DNA from: Diplosphaera chodatii
Lineage: Eukaryota > Chlorophyta > Trebouxiophyceae > Prasiolales > Stichococcaceae
Length of the DNA stretch: 64,000 nt
Assembly: GCA_032358165.1 (NCBI GenBank)
Contig: JAALGY010000057.1
Coordinates: 124,001-188,000, forward strand
Direction of reading: 5' to 3'
Below are positions 44,246 through 56,200 of the stretch, one piece after another; positions within the stretch are counted from its first letter, which is position 1; each line of letters begins with the position of its first letter. The notes beneath the pieces were generated by a model. The model had not been told where the DNA came from, searched no databases, and worked only from the letters and a program-made list of their open reading frames with translations. The translations under genes and the position numbers were made by a program.

Positions 44246-47200
44246 CTGCACCAGGGCGATGCAGCTGTCAACTTTGCAACGCATATAGAAGCATCATATT
44301 TGCAGCCGTGGGGCAGATGCGTGACAGTTGACACCAACTGAATCTGCATAATCAAAGTCCAGCAAGGAACATCAGATGAATGAATACAAGGAACTCACAT
44401 GTCGGCCAGATCGGGGCTCAGCGCCATGCCGTCGGCGGTCTGCAGCGGCTCAGCCGCGGTCGACGGCAGCGCCGCCGCGGGTGCAGGTGCTGCTGCGGAG
44501 CCAGCACCTGCAGCCTGCTGCTCTGCGGCTGCTGCTGCTGCTGGGCCCATATCTGCGCCTTGCTGCTCTGCGGCTGCTGGAGGCAGGGAGCTGCTTGCAC
44601 GACTCTCAGGCTGCGGCTGTGATGTTTCCTTCCCGCCCGACCGCTGTTCCTGCTGCTGCTGCTGCTGCTGTGCCCGCTGCGCCTGCCGCTGCTTCCGCCG
44701 GCTGGGCTGCGGCGCAGGCGCTGGCCCTGCCTGCTGCGCTGGGCCACCGCTAGCACCGTCATCAAAGCCCGGCGGGGCTGGCATCCGGCCATGTTGTGAG
44801 GCACCCGCTGCCGCCGGCGGCGCTGGTGTCGGCTCAGCTGCCTGTGGGGTTGCCGCTGCAGCAGCAGCCGAAGCGCTGGGTGCATCAACTGGCTGGCGCA
44901 AGGCTGGAGCCGCAGCCTCAGCCTGCTGCTGAGCACTGCGGCCTGCGGGCTGGGCTGCAGTGGCCACAGCAGCGGCAGGGGCTATTGCTGCGGTGGTGGG
45001 GGCTGCATCAGGTACAGGGGGTGGCTCCGCTGCAGGGTGGGCAGCCGGTGGGGGGAGGAACGCCGGGGCGGCAGCGCCCAGCCACGAGAACGGATCATCG
45101 TCCTCGTCCTCAGCGGCAGCCGCAGGTCCTACTGCACCTGGAGCGGCTGCAACTGCGGCTGCTTGCGGCCATGCTGCTCTCTCATCACCAGGGCCTGCTG
45201 CTGTGGGAGCTGCGCTGGGATGGGCGGCAGGTGCCGTAGCTGCGGCAGCAGCAGCAGCCGCTGGAGCTGCATTGTCAGGGGCAATCACAGCAGCAGGCGG
45301 TGTGTACGGCTTGCGCTTTGGCTTCGCGGCTGCTGACGATGCCGATCCTGACGCTGATCCGGACCCCTGGCTGAGATGGGGATGGGGCTGCGGCTGGGCC
45401 TGCGACTGTGAGACCGGCTGTGTCTGGCTGTGCTGCTGCGGCTGGTGTGCCTGCTGTACCTGCAGCTGCGGCTGCTGCTGCTGTTGCAGTGGTGGCCATG
45501 CATTGCTGCCTGGCAAGTTGCTGTGGACTGGCATGGCAGCGGCGCCATCTGGCTCCCTCGACAAAGCCCTGCGTGAAGGTCTATGCAGTCAACACGTGAC
45601 CATACAATAGGCAAAGCCCACGAACTGCAGCCCGCATACAGGTTGATGAATATTTTGTGTTGAGACAGGCGGCAGTGTGTCAGGCGGCATGGTGGTCACC
45701 TTGCATCGCCCGCCGCTGCCTGGCTGCTGTGTGCCGCTGCCGGATGCTGCTTCCGCGGCGATGGGTGGTTGGGCGCCACCTGCAAACGATGTTGCTGCGG
45801 AGTCAACACGCCTCTCCGCAAGCACTCTGAGGCACGCTGTCTCACAACGCTGCAGCCTGCATCTGTCCCGTCACGCATTCTCAGCAACCCAGACAGCACC
45901 CCACCATCAGCATGGCCGGCATTGGCGTGGGATACCAGCTGCCTACCTTGGGCAGGTGCTGCCTGGCAAACTGGGCCGCCGCCCGCGCAGCTGCCTGCGC
46001 CTCGGTGTCGCTATGTGCACCATCACGAGCAGCAGAAGCCAGCGGCGGCTGCTGTGCTGCACTCGTGCTCGCTGCTGGCGCAGCACCAGCCGAAGCCTGC
46101 ACACGTGCCGGCGGCGGCTGGTGCACTGCTGTTGCCTGAGGTGGCGGCTGCGGCGGCTGGCGCTCCCTGGCCTGCCTCGCGGCCTGGGCTGCAGCAAACA
46201 GATCCGCGGCTGCGACGGCGACGGCCTGCTGCCCGGCGGCTGGGGCAGGGCTGGCTGCACGGCGCAGCTGGGGCTGCGGCGGCCGCCAGGAGCGCTGTGA
46301 CGGATCGGCGTGCTGCGCAGGCGCTGCGCCGCTGCTGGGTCCCAGCCGCAGCTGCGGCGGCGCCTCAGCACAGCCGCTGCCGGCAGCAGCGCCTGCCCCT
46401 GCTGGCGGCAATGACGGCGGCTGCTGGCTGCCGAAAGCTGCAACGACATCTGCACGAGACACTGGTGCCTGCGGTGCCGTGCGCCAGGGGCTGTGCTCCG
46501 GGGCCGCCCACTGGGCAGCACCCTGCGGCCACATGAGCAGTCACAGAGCATGTGAAAGCTGCACCTTGTGGAATGAGCAAAGTACCTTGAACACTCATCA
46601 GCGTACAGCTGCCAGTGGCCAAGCCACAACATGCAGTGTTCGAACATTCCCATGCTTCTGGTATCTCAGGCCGCCAACAAGCATATGGCCAACTTTCACA
46701 TGTGCCAGCAGAGTTGAGCCAATGCCCAGGTGTGTCAGCAGTCACCTCCCGAGCGGCGGCAAAGTCTGGCAGGCTGCAGGCGCCTCCAGCTTCCAGCAAC
46801 TGGAACAGCATGCTGCGCGAGTAGCGTCGCCCCGGCGCATCAGACGTCTGCCGCTGCTGCGGAGCATGGCCCTGGGGCTGCCTGGCCTCGAGCGGTGCTG
46901 CAGGGGGGCCTGCAGGCTCCGCAGCAATGGCTGCAGAGGCTGCGGCCATGCCCTGAGGCTGCACTGGGGCTGTTGTCTGTGCGGCCGCCCCATCTTCGCC
47001 TGCTGGTCGCAGCTGCGATGCCGCTGCGGTTGCCTCTGACGCAGCTGCATCTGCAACGGCGGCAGCTGCCATGCTGTCAGCTGCGGTGCCGGAGGGATCG
47101 TCAGGGTGCAAAGCTGGTCGGCTGCCCGGCAGAGCAGCTGCAGCAGGTGCAGCATCGTCACCACCGCGATTTTGTGCCGGCTGCAGCGGCAGCGTCTGCT

Positions 47201-50200
47201 GCAATGGCGGTGCTGAAGGCTCAGCTGCTGATGCAGCGCCGCCAGCTGGCGAGGCGCTTGGCTGAGCTGCCTGCGAGCCGAGCGGCGACTGCCCAGCTGC
47301 GCCCTTCGCCTTCTTCTTCTTCTTCCGCTTGGCGGTGGCTGGCGGCGCGCCCACAGCAGGGGCAGGCTCTGCCACCGTGGCACTGCTGCCTGCCGTGAAC
47401 ACTGGGGAAGGCTGGGTTGCGTCCCCGCCAGGGGGTTCACCCCTGTCACACGCCGCGGCAGCGGCCAGCTGCTCCTCTATCTGCGTGCCCTCGGCAACCA
47501 GCGCGTCGAGCACCGCCTGCGCCTGGTCCTCGGGGGGACACCCCTCTGGAACGGCTGGCAGCGCCCCGGCGCGGTGCAGGGCCATGACCAGGGCCTGGAG
47601 AACAGGCGCAGCCGGCATGGCCGTCTCCAGTTCCTGGGCAGTATGTCCGCTGGGCTGCTGGAGGTGCTCCTGCAGCGCCCCCACGACCTCCCAAACCTGC
47701 ATCGCGCATTGCTGAATATGGTTGCTGTGGGAAGGGGGAGTGCACAGCAGCCTGACGCCGTGAAGACACGCTGCAAGTACAGCTGCGCTGCAAAACGTGA
47801 CAGCCACAGCCGTCTGCGCCTGAGCGTGCAGGCAGTCACAGCGTAATGAGGACAGGGGAGCTACCTCGGGGACGATGACCCGCGCCGCTTCTGCAAAGGT
47901 ATCCAGCCGCGCCGCCAGCTCTGCAAGCGGCAGGCCGCTCGCAAAGCTCACCATGTCTGTAGCGTCCATGGCCTCTTCCAACGCCGCAGATCGCACATTG
48001 CAGCGTGTCAGAGTGGTCAGCAGGATGAAGTCCCGCACCAGTTCTGGGTCTGCAGTCATGGCCACAGCGAGGTCATAAGGTACCGCTTACAGCATGATGC
48101 CACAACATGGCCAGCGCCTGCATCAATACGTGCAGGGCAGCCCAAGCTTGCTGGTCTCTAGCATCCCCAGCAATGGAAAAGAGCTGTTGGGAACTAGAGA
48201 TCAGGGGGCAAACCTGAGAGACGTTGCTTCAGCACTTCGTCTGGCATGTCAGGGTCCATAACCCGCTCCGCCAGACGCGCAGAGACTACCCCGATATCCT
48301 CCTTTGCTGCCTTCCCCAGTGGAGGCCGCCCATTGGCTTCCTCGGCCGGGCTGCCACCTGGCTCAGAAGCTGCAGCAGCCGTGCCGCTGATGCCGGCAGC
48401 GGATGGCGCTGCTTCCGCCCCTGCAGTGCCTGCTCGCGCATCTGCTGCCGCTGCCGCTGCTGCCCCTGCTGCTGCAGTGCCGCCGGCTGGCGAGGCGCTT
48501 GGCAGAGCTGCCTGCGAGCTGGGCGGCGACTGCCCAGCTGCGCCCTTCGCCTTTTTCCTCTTCTTCGGCTTGGCGGTGGCTGGCGGCGTGCCCGCAGCAG
48601 GAGCAGGCTCCGCTGTCGTGGCACCATCTCCCGCTGCGGGCGCTGGTGAGTGCTGTGCGGTGTCCCCGCCAGCAGGGGGCTCAGACGCGCCATGTGCAGC
48701 GGCAGCAGCCAGCTGCTCCTGTATCTGCTGCCCCTCGGCAAGCATCACTGCGAGTACTGCATCGCCCCTTTCCGCGGGGCGGCACCCCTCTGGACTGTCT
48801 GGCAGCTCCTCCGTGCGGTGCAAAGAGTTGACCAGGGCCTGCAGAACAGGCGCTGCCGGGGAATCGGTGTGCAGTTGCTCGGCGGTGCGTCCGCTGGGCT
48901 CCCGCATGCGCTCCTGCAGCGCCGCCATGAACTCGGGTGCCTGCATTGCACGCTGCTGCAAGCTTGTGTTCTGTGGAGGGGAGGTGCAGTGTAGCCTGAC
49001 GCCATCATCATGCACCACATGCACAACTGCACTAACTGCATCTCACAGCAGCCAGCTCTCTGTGACTGAGCATGCAGGTAAAGCTGCAGGGCCAGCGTGG
49101 CAAGGGCAACAGTCGAAACCCACCTCGGGGGCGATGCCCTGCACCGCCTCAGCGAAGTTCTCCAGCCGAGCACCCAGCTCTGCAAGCGGCAGGCCGCACG
49201 CGAACGCCACCAGGTCTGTGGCGTCCAATACCTTTTGCAGCGCCGCAGACCGCAGGTTGCAGCTTGTCAAAATGCTCAGCAGCATGAAGTCCCGCACCAG
49301 TGCTGGATCTGCAGTCACGACCACAGCGAGGCTGTGAGACAATGCTCAATCCATTGGTGCCAGGCAACATGACCAGCGGCTGCACCCATGCTATTGCATG
49401 ACAGCCTCATCCATGCCTGCCTGTGTGTTCAGCAGGCAACGGCCCGAAGCTGTGGGGCTTTCGAAAACGGGTGTGCAAACCTGAGAGATGATGCTGCAGG
49501 TCTGTATCCGCCGCATCAGCTGGCGAACGCAGCGGGAGGATCCGGGTTGAAAGCCGTGAAGCGATTGCCCCAATTTCCCTCTTTGCTGCTGTTCCCAGCG
49601 GAGGCCGCCCAGTGGCTGCCTCAGCCGGGCCGCCACCCGGCTCAGGAAGTGCAGCAGCCGGGCCGCCGGCGGCGGGTGGCGCTGCTTCAGCCCCTGCGGT
49701 GCCTGCCCCGGCTTCCGCTGCTGCCGTTGCTGCAGCAGCTGCCGCCTCCGCGGCCGCATGCTGCTTTGCGACGCGCTGCTCAAGGGCGCGCTTGATGACG
49801 GGCACCACCATGCCCTGTAGCACAGGCGTGTTTCAAAGCAGCATACACAGCATTTCATGGAAGCACATCTCTGCCAAGCAGGCAATCTGTTCAGCAGACC
49901 CTTGGAGGCTATGTTCTGGAGGTTGGTAAATAGGCGTGAGCCCAACAAAGAGTGCACCTTGTCAACCAGCGTGCGCACGCCGTCGAGCAGCTCCTGCTGG
50001 GCAGCCGCATCGGTTGCCAGCAGCAGCGATGGCAGCACCTCGGGCAGCAGCATGTTCACCCCCTGGCGCCCGCTGTGTTGCCATGTCTCCACCAGGCTGA
50101 CGAACGCCTCCCGCAAGTCCAGCATCGCGCCTGCAGGGTGGAACACTCGCATGACTGTGGGCTGCATTGCTGTAGGGTGTAGAGCCTGCACGATGGAACG

Positions 50201-53200
50201 TACTGGCAGTGCATCTGGCACTGGGCCGCTGGGTTCACGCCGCTTCATTACATGGCACCGGATGTTCTGGAAGCACGTTTTCAGGCTCGTGCGCATGTGA
50301 ATCGCACCTGTGCGTGCAAAGCGATGTTTCTTGCGGGCGGCGTCGCCGTAGATCCTCAGCTTGCCTGCAAATGGGCACGAATCATCACTCATGCGTGGAG
50401 CTGAGCAGCAATCGACAGCCTCATGCTGGGGCTTGATCTCTGCTGACTGCGCTGTACAATCTCCTCGAGCAGGGCCCAACGATCAAACCTGTTGCTGCCC
50501 GTCATGCACCATACTAGGTCGAACATGGGGAGCGCCACTGCATTGGTGCACTGTGCTCTGCTGCACCCTTTACTATGCGACACACGGCAATGCTCGCTCA
50601 CCAGCCAGCGCACGAATCGTCGAAAAGCCGCTGTAGCTGTCGAACCTCGCCCAGTCCTGTTTGAGTAAGCAGTCAACCTGTGACCTCACGCAACGATTGG
50701 TTGCGCGTGGACGACACATGACCTGCTTCGATGTAGCGGCCCGGCTAAACAGTCTGCCACATGCATCTTTGCAGCACCCTGCACCTGTGCAGCATAGTGG
50801 TTGCTGAAACAGACACAGTGATGAGCTGATGGCATATGCTGACCTGCCACAGTGAGCCTGCTGGCGTTGGCTGCCTGTGACAGCCCGAGCCTGCCACTGT
50901 GGCGACCCCAAACACACTAGGACACTCGATAGCGATTGGTTGTTAAAGGCCAAGCCTGATGCCGTACCTTGATGATGTCAAGCGCCCAGGCCACAGCATG
51001 CTCCACATGTGCCACCGTCGGGAGAGACTGCAGGCCCTCGACCATCTCGTCCATCGCGAGCACCTTCACGCGGGCACCACAGCAGCTTGAGCAATGGGGC
51101 CATTCGCAGTTTCGTAGGGCAGACTGAGCACAGTGTTTGCATTGATGGTGACTTCATGCATGCAGCACAGTTGGAAGCAGATGCACACACACTCGACTGC
51201 CTACAGACAAGCTCCAGTTCCATTCCCTGGAACAACACATCTAGCGGGTTCACGACCGCCTGACTGCGCTTCCCAGTGTGTAGGCTGCATGATTGCCTCG
51301 CTGGATACTGCAGAGAGCGGCTAAGCTAGCTACCAGAGTAACCACCATGAAGCTGGACCTCCATCACTCCTAAACGGCGGACAAAGGACCACACCTCCCC
51401 CAGGCGGTCCAGGATGGCCGTGCCCTCCTGGCTTGCGGTGCAGTGCTTGGTGAGGTACTTCGACAGCCAGGCCCTGAAGCGGGTCACCATGCGGTGGACT
51501 TCACCAGACTCGCTGCTGCCTGCAGCATCAAACAGGACAACGGATATAGACAGGTATCAAGAAGGGCTACAGTAGCTCATCGAGCGGGACACCCTGCCCT
51601 GAGCTAGCAAACGGTGGGCTGCAACTGCGTGTGCAGGGTTGAACTGCAGTAGACGCTGCAAAGACCAGCCATTTTCTCACACGATGAGTTGGTGTGTGCT
51701 GAATGTGAAATGGAAGGCAGGTAGCGGCTGGTCCCACCTGCTGCCGGCCCAGATGCATGTGACGGCTCGGTTGCTGAAGCCCGTGAGTCAGTGCCTGCAT
51801 CCACGCCTGCATGTGGAGGTAGGCAGACTGCACACAACAGTGACCGCTCTGACTCACGTTGGAAACCCTGCTGTCTGCTAATGGCAGTGGCCCGCCTGCA
51901 AGGCATGCATTCAGCACAGCTGACTAGCTTGTGACTGTGTCATGTGACAGGCAGACCTTCTGACAGCTCGCGCTGCTCTTCGTCCGCAAACCTCATGTCC
52001 ATACGCCCGTCCTTGACACCCATGCCGAGAGGCGTCCTCCAGGTCCCTTTCTGCATGCCCCACACCAAGAGCATGGCTGGTAGGCCATGGGCAGGGCCAC
52101 AAGAGCTCCGGCAGCAGCAGCGCGGGAAGCAACCAAAGGGTGCAGCAGGTTCATGAATTGGTTGCCCACCCGCAGCAGGGAGTCCTGCGTTGCGAGAAGC
52201 TGCGCCATGCGGGCCGCCGCCGACGGCGCGCTGCCCACTGCAACTCCGGCAGATATCGCCGGGACTTCCTCCAGCATGCCAGCGTCGTGAAACCCGCTCT
52301 CCTCGAGGCACATCGCCAGCAGCTCCTTCGCCGTGTCTATGCCTGCACAGCACAGCGCGCCATGCTGTGTGCGGCCGCCATATCACCATGCACCACTGCA
52401 AAGGCTGGCAGCTGCTGCACGCCGCCACCTCATTGCAGTTGATACCCAGCTGCATCAAAGGCGAACAGTCCTCACCGCCAGCCAGAGAGCCATCCGGGCC
52501 TGTCAGAGACTCATAGCGAGCAACGCTGCCGGATGACGGAGGGTTATCGGTCGCTGTGCCGATGCCAGCGGCCAGATCGCGCGGCCAGTCCCGTCCCTGT
52601 TGCAACATCAACAGTCATCAGGCCTGATGTCATCTGCATACAAACCGCCAAATGCTGCAGCTAGGTGCTGCTGGCATTGATACGGCACCGCAGCATGTAT
52701 CTGGGGTCCTGCCAGTGGCGCAGGGGCGTGACATGAACTGTGGTGAGCGTCAAACTCGTCAGCAGCTGCTCGCAACCGCCGTCACCGGCTACAGCCGCCT
52801 GCAGTCTGCAGCTCGCTCAGCAGGAGGTGTGCTGTGCATCTGTGCAGAGGTGGGCAGTGTGTGCTCAGCGCACCTTCCAGAGCGATGTGCGCACACGCAG
52901 CAGGAGCCGCAGGACGTCAGTCTCACACCCGGCCGTCGCCAGCTGCTGCGCCACGGCAGCAGCACCCGGCTGCAGCATCAGGTCCATGCCAGCACCGGTG
53001 TCGGAGAGGCACTTGCGCAGGGTGTGCCCCTCGTACTCCCAGTCTGCACAGCGGGGTTCAGGCATCGCCGTTGTACGCTCACACCACACCACACCAGCCT
53101 CAATCAAAGCAGACGAGCGGTTCGGCGCACCGGCCATGACAGGCTGCAGCACACACCTTCTGCCTGCGCTGGGGTCGGGGAGGATGGCTCGCCGGCATTC

Positions 53201-56200
53201 TGCTGTTGCAGCTTCTGCTGCTGCTGCTGCTGCTGCTGCTTCTGCGACTTTGCTGCGACCTGGCCCGGCCCCGGGACCTGCCGTTGGACCTGCGCCGGCT
53301 GCTGTGCGCCGACTTGCTCCTGCGCAGCCTGCTTGGTGAAGGACTTCGTCAGGAGCTGAACCCGCTGCTGCGGGGTGAGCTGCGTCCATGCTGACGCTGC
53401 TGCACCTGCCGCGGCGGCAGGGGCTGTTGCACCAGGGGCAGCGTCGAAAGCAGCGACAGCTGCTGTGTCGTGTTGCGAGGCAGCCTGCAGACTGGGCGCC
53501 CGCACATGCTGCTGCAGTGCCGCCAGAATGTCCGCCTCCTGCATTGCATTGCAGAGATGCATCAGCCGACATTCAGCGGGGAAGATGTACTGCACGTCAT
53601 CCCACGGCACACATTTCACATGAACTGCGCGGCAGGCACGATCGCCTCCTCACTTGCTTTACATGTGGAGCTGTCAGGCAGACAAGTCCGACGCAGCTGA
53701 CCTGAGTCTGTCCGGGATGTTTCGGCATGGCACAGCAGAAGGTGACCACCCTGTTCAAGACCTCCATGAGCGGCAGCTTGCTTGCAAGATCTGCGAGGTC
53801 GGTGGCATCCAGCAGCTGTGCCGCCCTGCCGACATTGCTCGGGCACAGCCCTCGGAAGTGCGCCTCGAGGCAAGCCACCAGGAGCTTCTGGACGTCCCCT
53901 CCCGCTGCAGCCACATACGCTGAGAGCCCATCACTGGAGCCCCACACAGTGCCGCAACACAGCAACCAGCTGCTCGTCGGCAGCCGCATGCATGGTCCTG
54001 GACACGCCTTGACCTTGCATGCTCGAGGTTTCGCAGGCAGAGGTGCATGGAAGCAACTTGGCAGCGCTGACCTGGTTGAGTGAGGTCCCGCCGAGATGAC
54101 ACTTCCAGCTGCGCACCGCCCTGCGCACTGCTGCTCGCCGGCTGCAGCGGCGCCGTCTCCGACTGTGGCGCTGCTCCGACGGCTGCAACCACGGCGCCAT
54201 GAGCCGGGGCACCGGCTGGCTGTGAGTCCAAGGCCGCGACCTGGGCCTGGCTTGCTGCTGCTGCGGCGCCGCCAGCGGGGGGAGTCGCTGGCTGTGACGT
54301 CTGCGGCTTGGGCGGCGGCCGCTTGGCTGCGCCCTGCGGCTGCTGCTTTTGCTTGGGCAGGGATGATGAGCGGTCGGCAGCATGGGCAGGGCTCGATGCT
54401 GCCTCACCGACCTCTCCTGCAGCTTGGGGGGGAGGCTGCCTGGCAGCGCCAGCAGCAGGCGCGCCAGCCGATGCAGACGCCGCGGCAGTGGATGTGCTGC
54501 TGCTGCCTGGCTGTGCTGCCTCTGCGCCCGCCCCATCTGCCCGTGCAGCAGCCTTCTTGGCTGCCGCTGCTTCCATGAGCTGGTCCTGCTTGGCAATGCG
54601 TTGCTCCAGGGCACGCTGGATGATTGGCATCGACATGCCCTGCAGCACAGGAGGATGTGGCGTGTGACCCACTGGACCTTGACCAGCAGATGACCTATGT
54701 GGTTGGCTCGCTGCTTTGAGCGACGAACCAACGTGCAGGCTACCACGTCGCGGCGAGAACAGCATGTGGCATCCGTACACGTCTCAAGATGACACCAGCT
54801 CAGGCAGCCAATCTCAACGCACGACGCTGATCTGTTGGATTTGGGCGATGCCGGGGCGATGACAATGGCCTGTAGTTCGTTGACACTGGGTGCAGCTCAT
54901 GCATTGAAGGTGCATCTGGTGCATGGCATTCACCAGGTAGCACCCCGAGCACCTTTTCAACCAGCGTGCGCACAAGTGTCAGCAGCTGCTGCTGATACTC
55001 TGCGTCACAAGCCAGCAGCAGCAGCGGCATCGCCGCCGACAGCAGCACGTTCTCGCCCGGCCGCTGGCTCTGCCGCCATGTCTCCACCAGGCCGACGACC
55101 ACCTCCCGCAGGTCCAGCAGCTCGCCTGCACGTGGAAGGGCTTTCGGTTTGGCGTTTGGGGCTCTTCTGAGCCCCATGTGCTGCCATATGCACCGCACCA
55201 GTCGGCAGCTGAGACAGCCATTGCCAGCTGTCTCTGATGACACCTTGCCAGTGAGCCGCAAGCGGCACCATGCATATCTGCATTTATGTCATGTATACAT
55301 TGTGTAACATCGCTGAAAGCCCGTCACATTGAGCAGCAAGCGTCAGAATCTGCAGGGGCAAGCCCAAGCTGACACTCGGGTTGCAGTGCACCTGTGCGTG
55401 CAAAAGGGTGGCGGCTGCGGGCGGCATTGCCATGCATCTCCAGCCCCGGGCCTGTAGGTGCAATCACAGAATATAGATTGCTTTCACAAGTTGAAAGTGG
55501 CGCCATAACCCTCAACACTCTCGCACTGCTGCATTCTGCACAAAGGTGCACAGAACAGCTTCTGCACACTAAGCATGCTGGGCTGCCACTCACCGCCTTC
55601 CACCAAGGCCCTCAGCACATGGACATCGAGGTCCAGCGGCGTCTCTGCATCCTGCACAGGGTAGGGTTTAGGGTTTAGGGCGTGCACATGCATGTGCTCC
55701 AGCTTTTGCAGATCGAGTAAGTAGACAAGCACAGCTGCTGCTGTTAAATAAAGCTGAAGCATTGGGAGGAACCCTTGAATGAAACCCTCCTATATATATA
55801 TGCAGTGTAGCAGGCATTTCCAGTATACGATCAAGCTGCAACGGGCCGGTAGCACGCCCTGTGCTGGACAGGTAGGGCAGCACACTTGCGCTACCTGCTC
55901 CATGTTGGCCAAGGCAGAGAATCTGCTACGTGGTGGCGACGCAGAAAGTCAGGGGACACTGATGTGCACTGACAACAAAGTGCTGGAAACCCGGACCTTG
56001 AGCAAGTCGAGCAGCCAGGCCACAGCATGCTCCACATGTGCCACAGTCGGCAGGGCGTGCATGTCATGCTTCACCTCCGGAATGCTCAGCGCCTGCGCGT
56101 GCACCCAATATACTACTGCATCGATGCTGCTCGTCGAATGCACGGAACAGAATGGAGGCAGGGCACTCGCAACAGTGTGTCGGGCTGGCCCTGTAGCGGT

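Noticed and set aside
45769..46536. A 255-codon plus-strand open frame
   Set aside because: It is antisense of the gene C tail exon that carries the conserved SPWR and QHLPK motifs.
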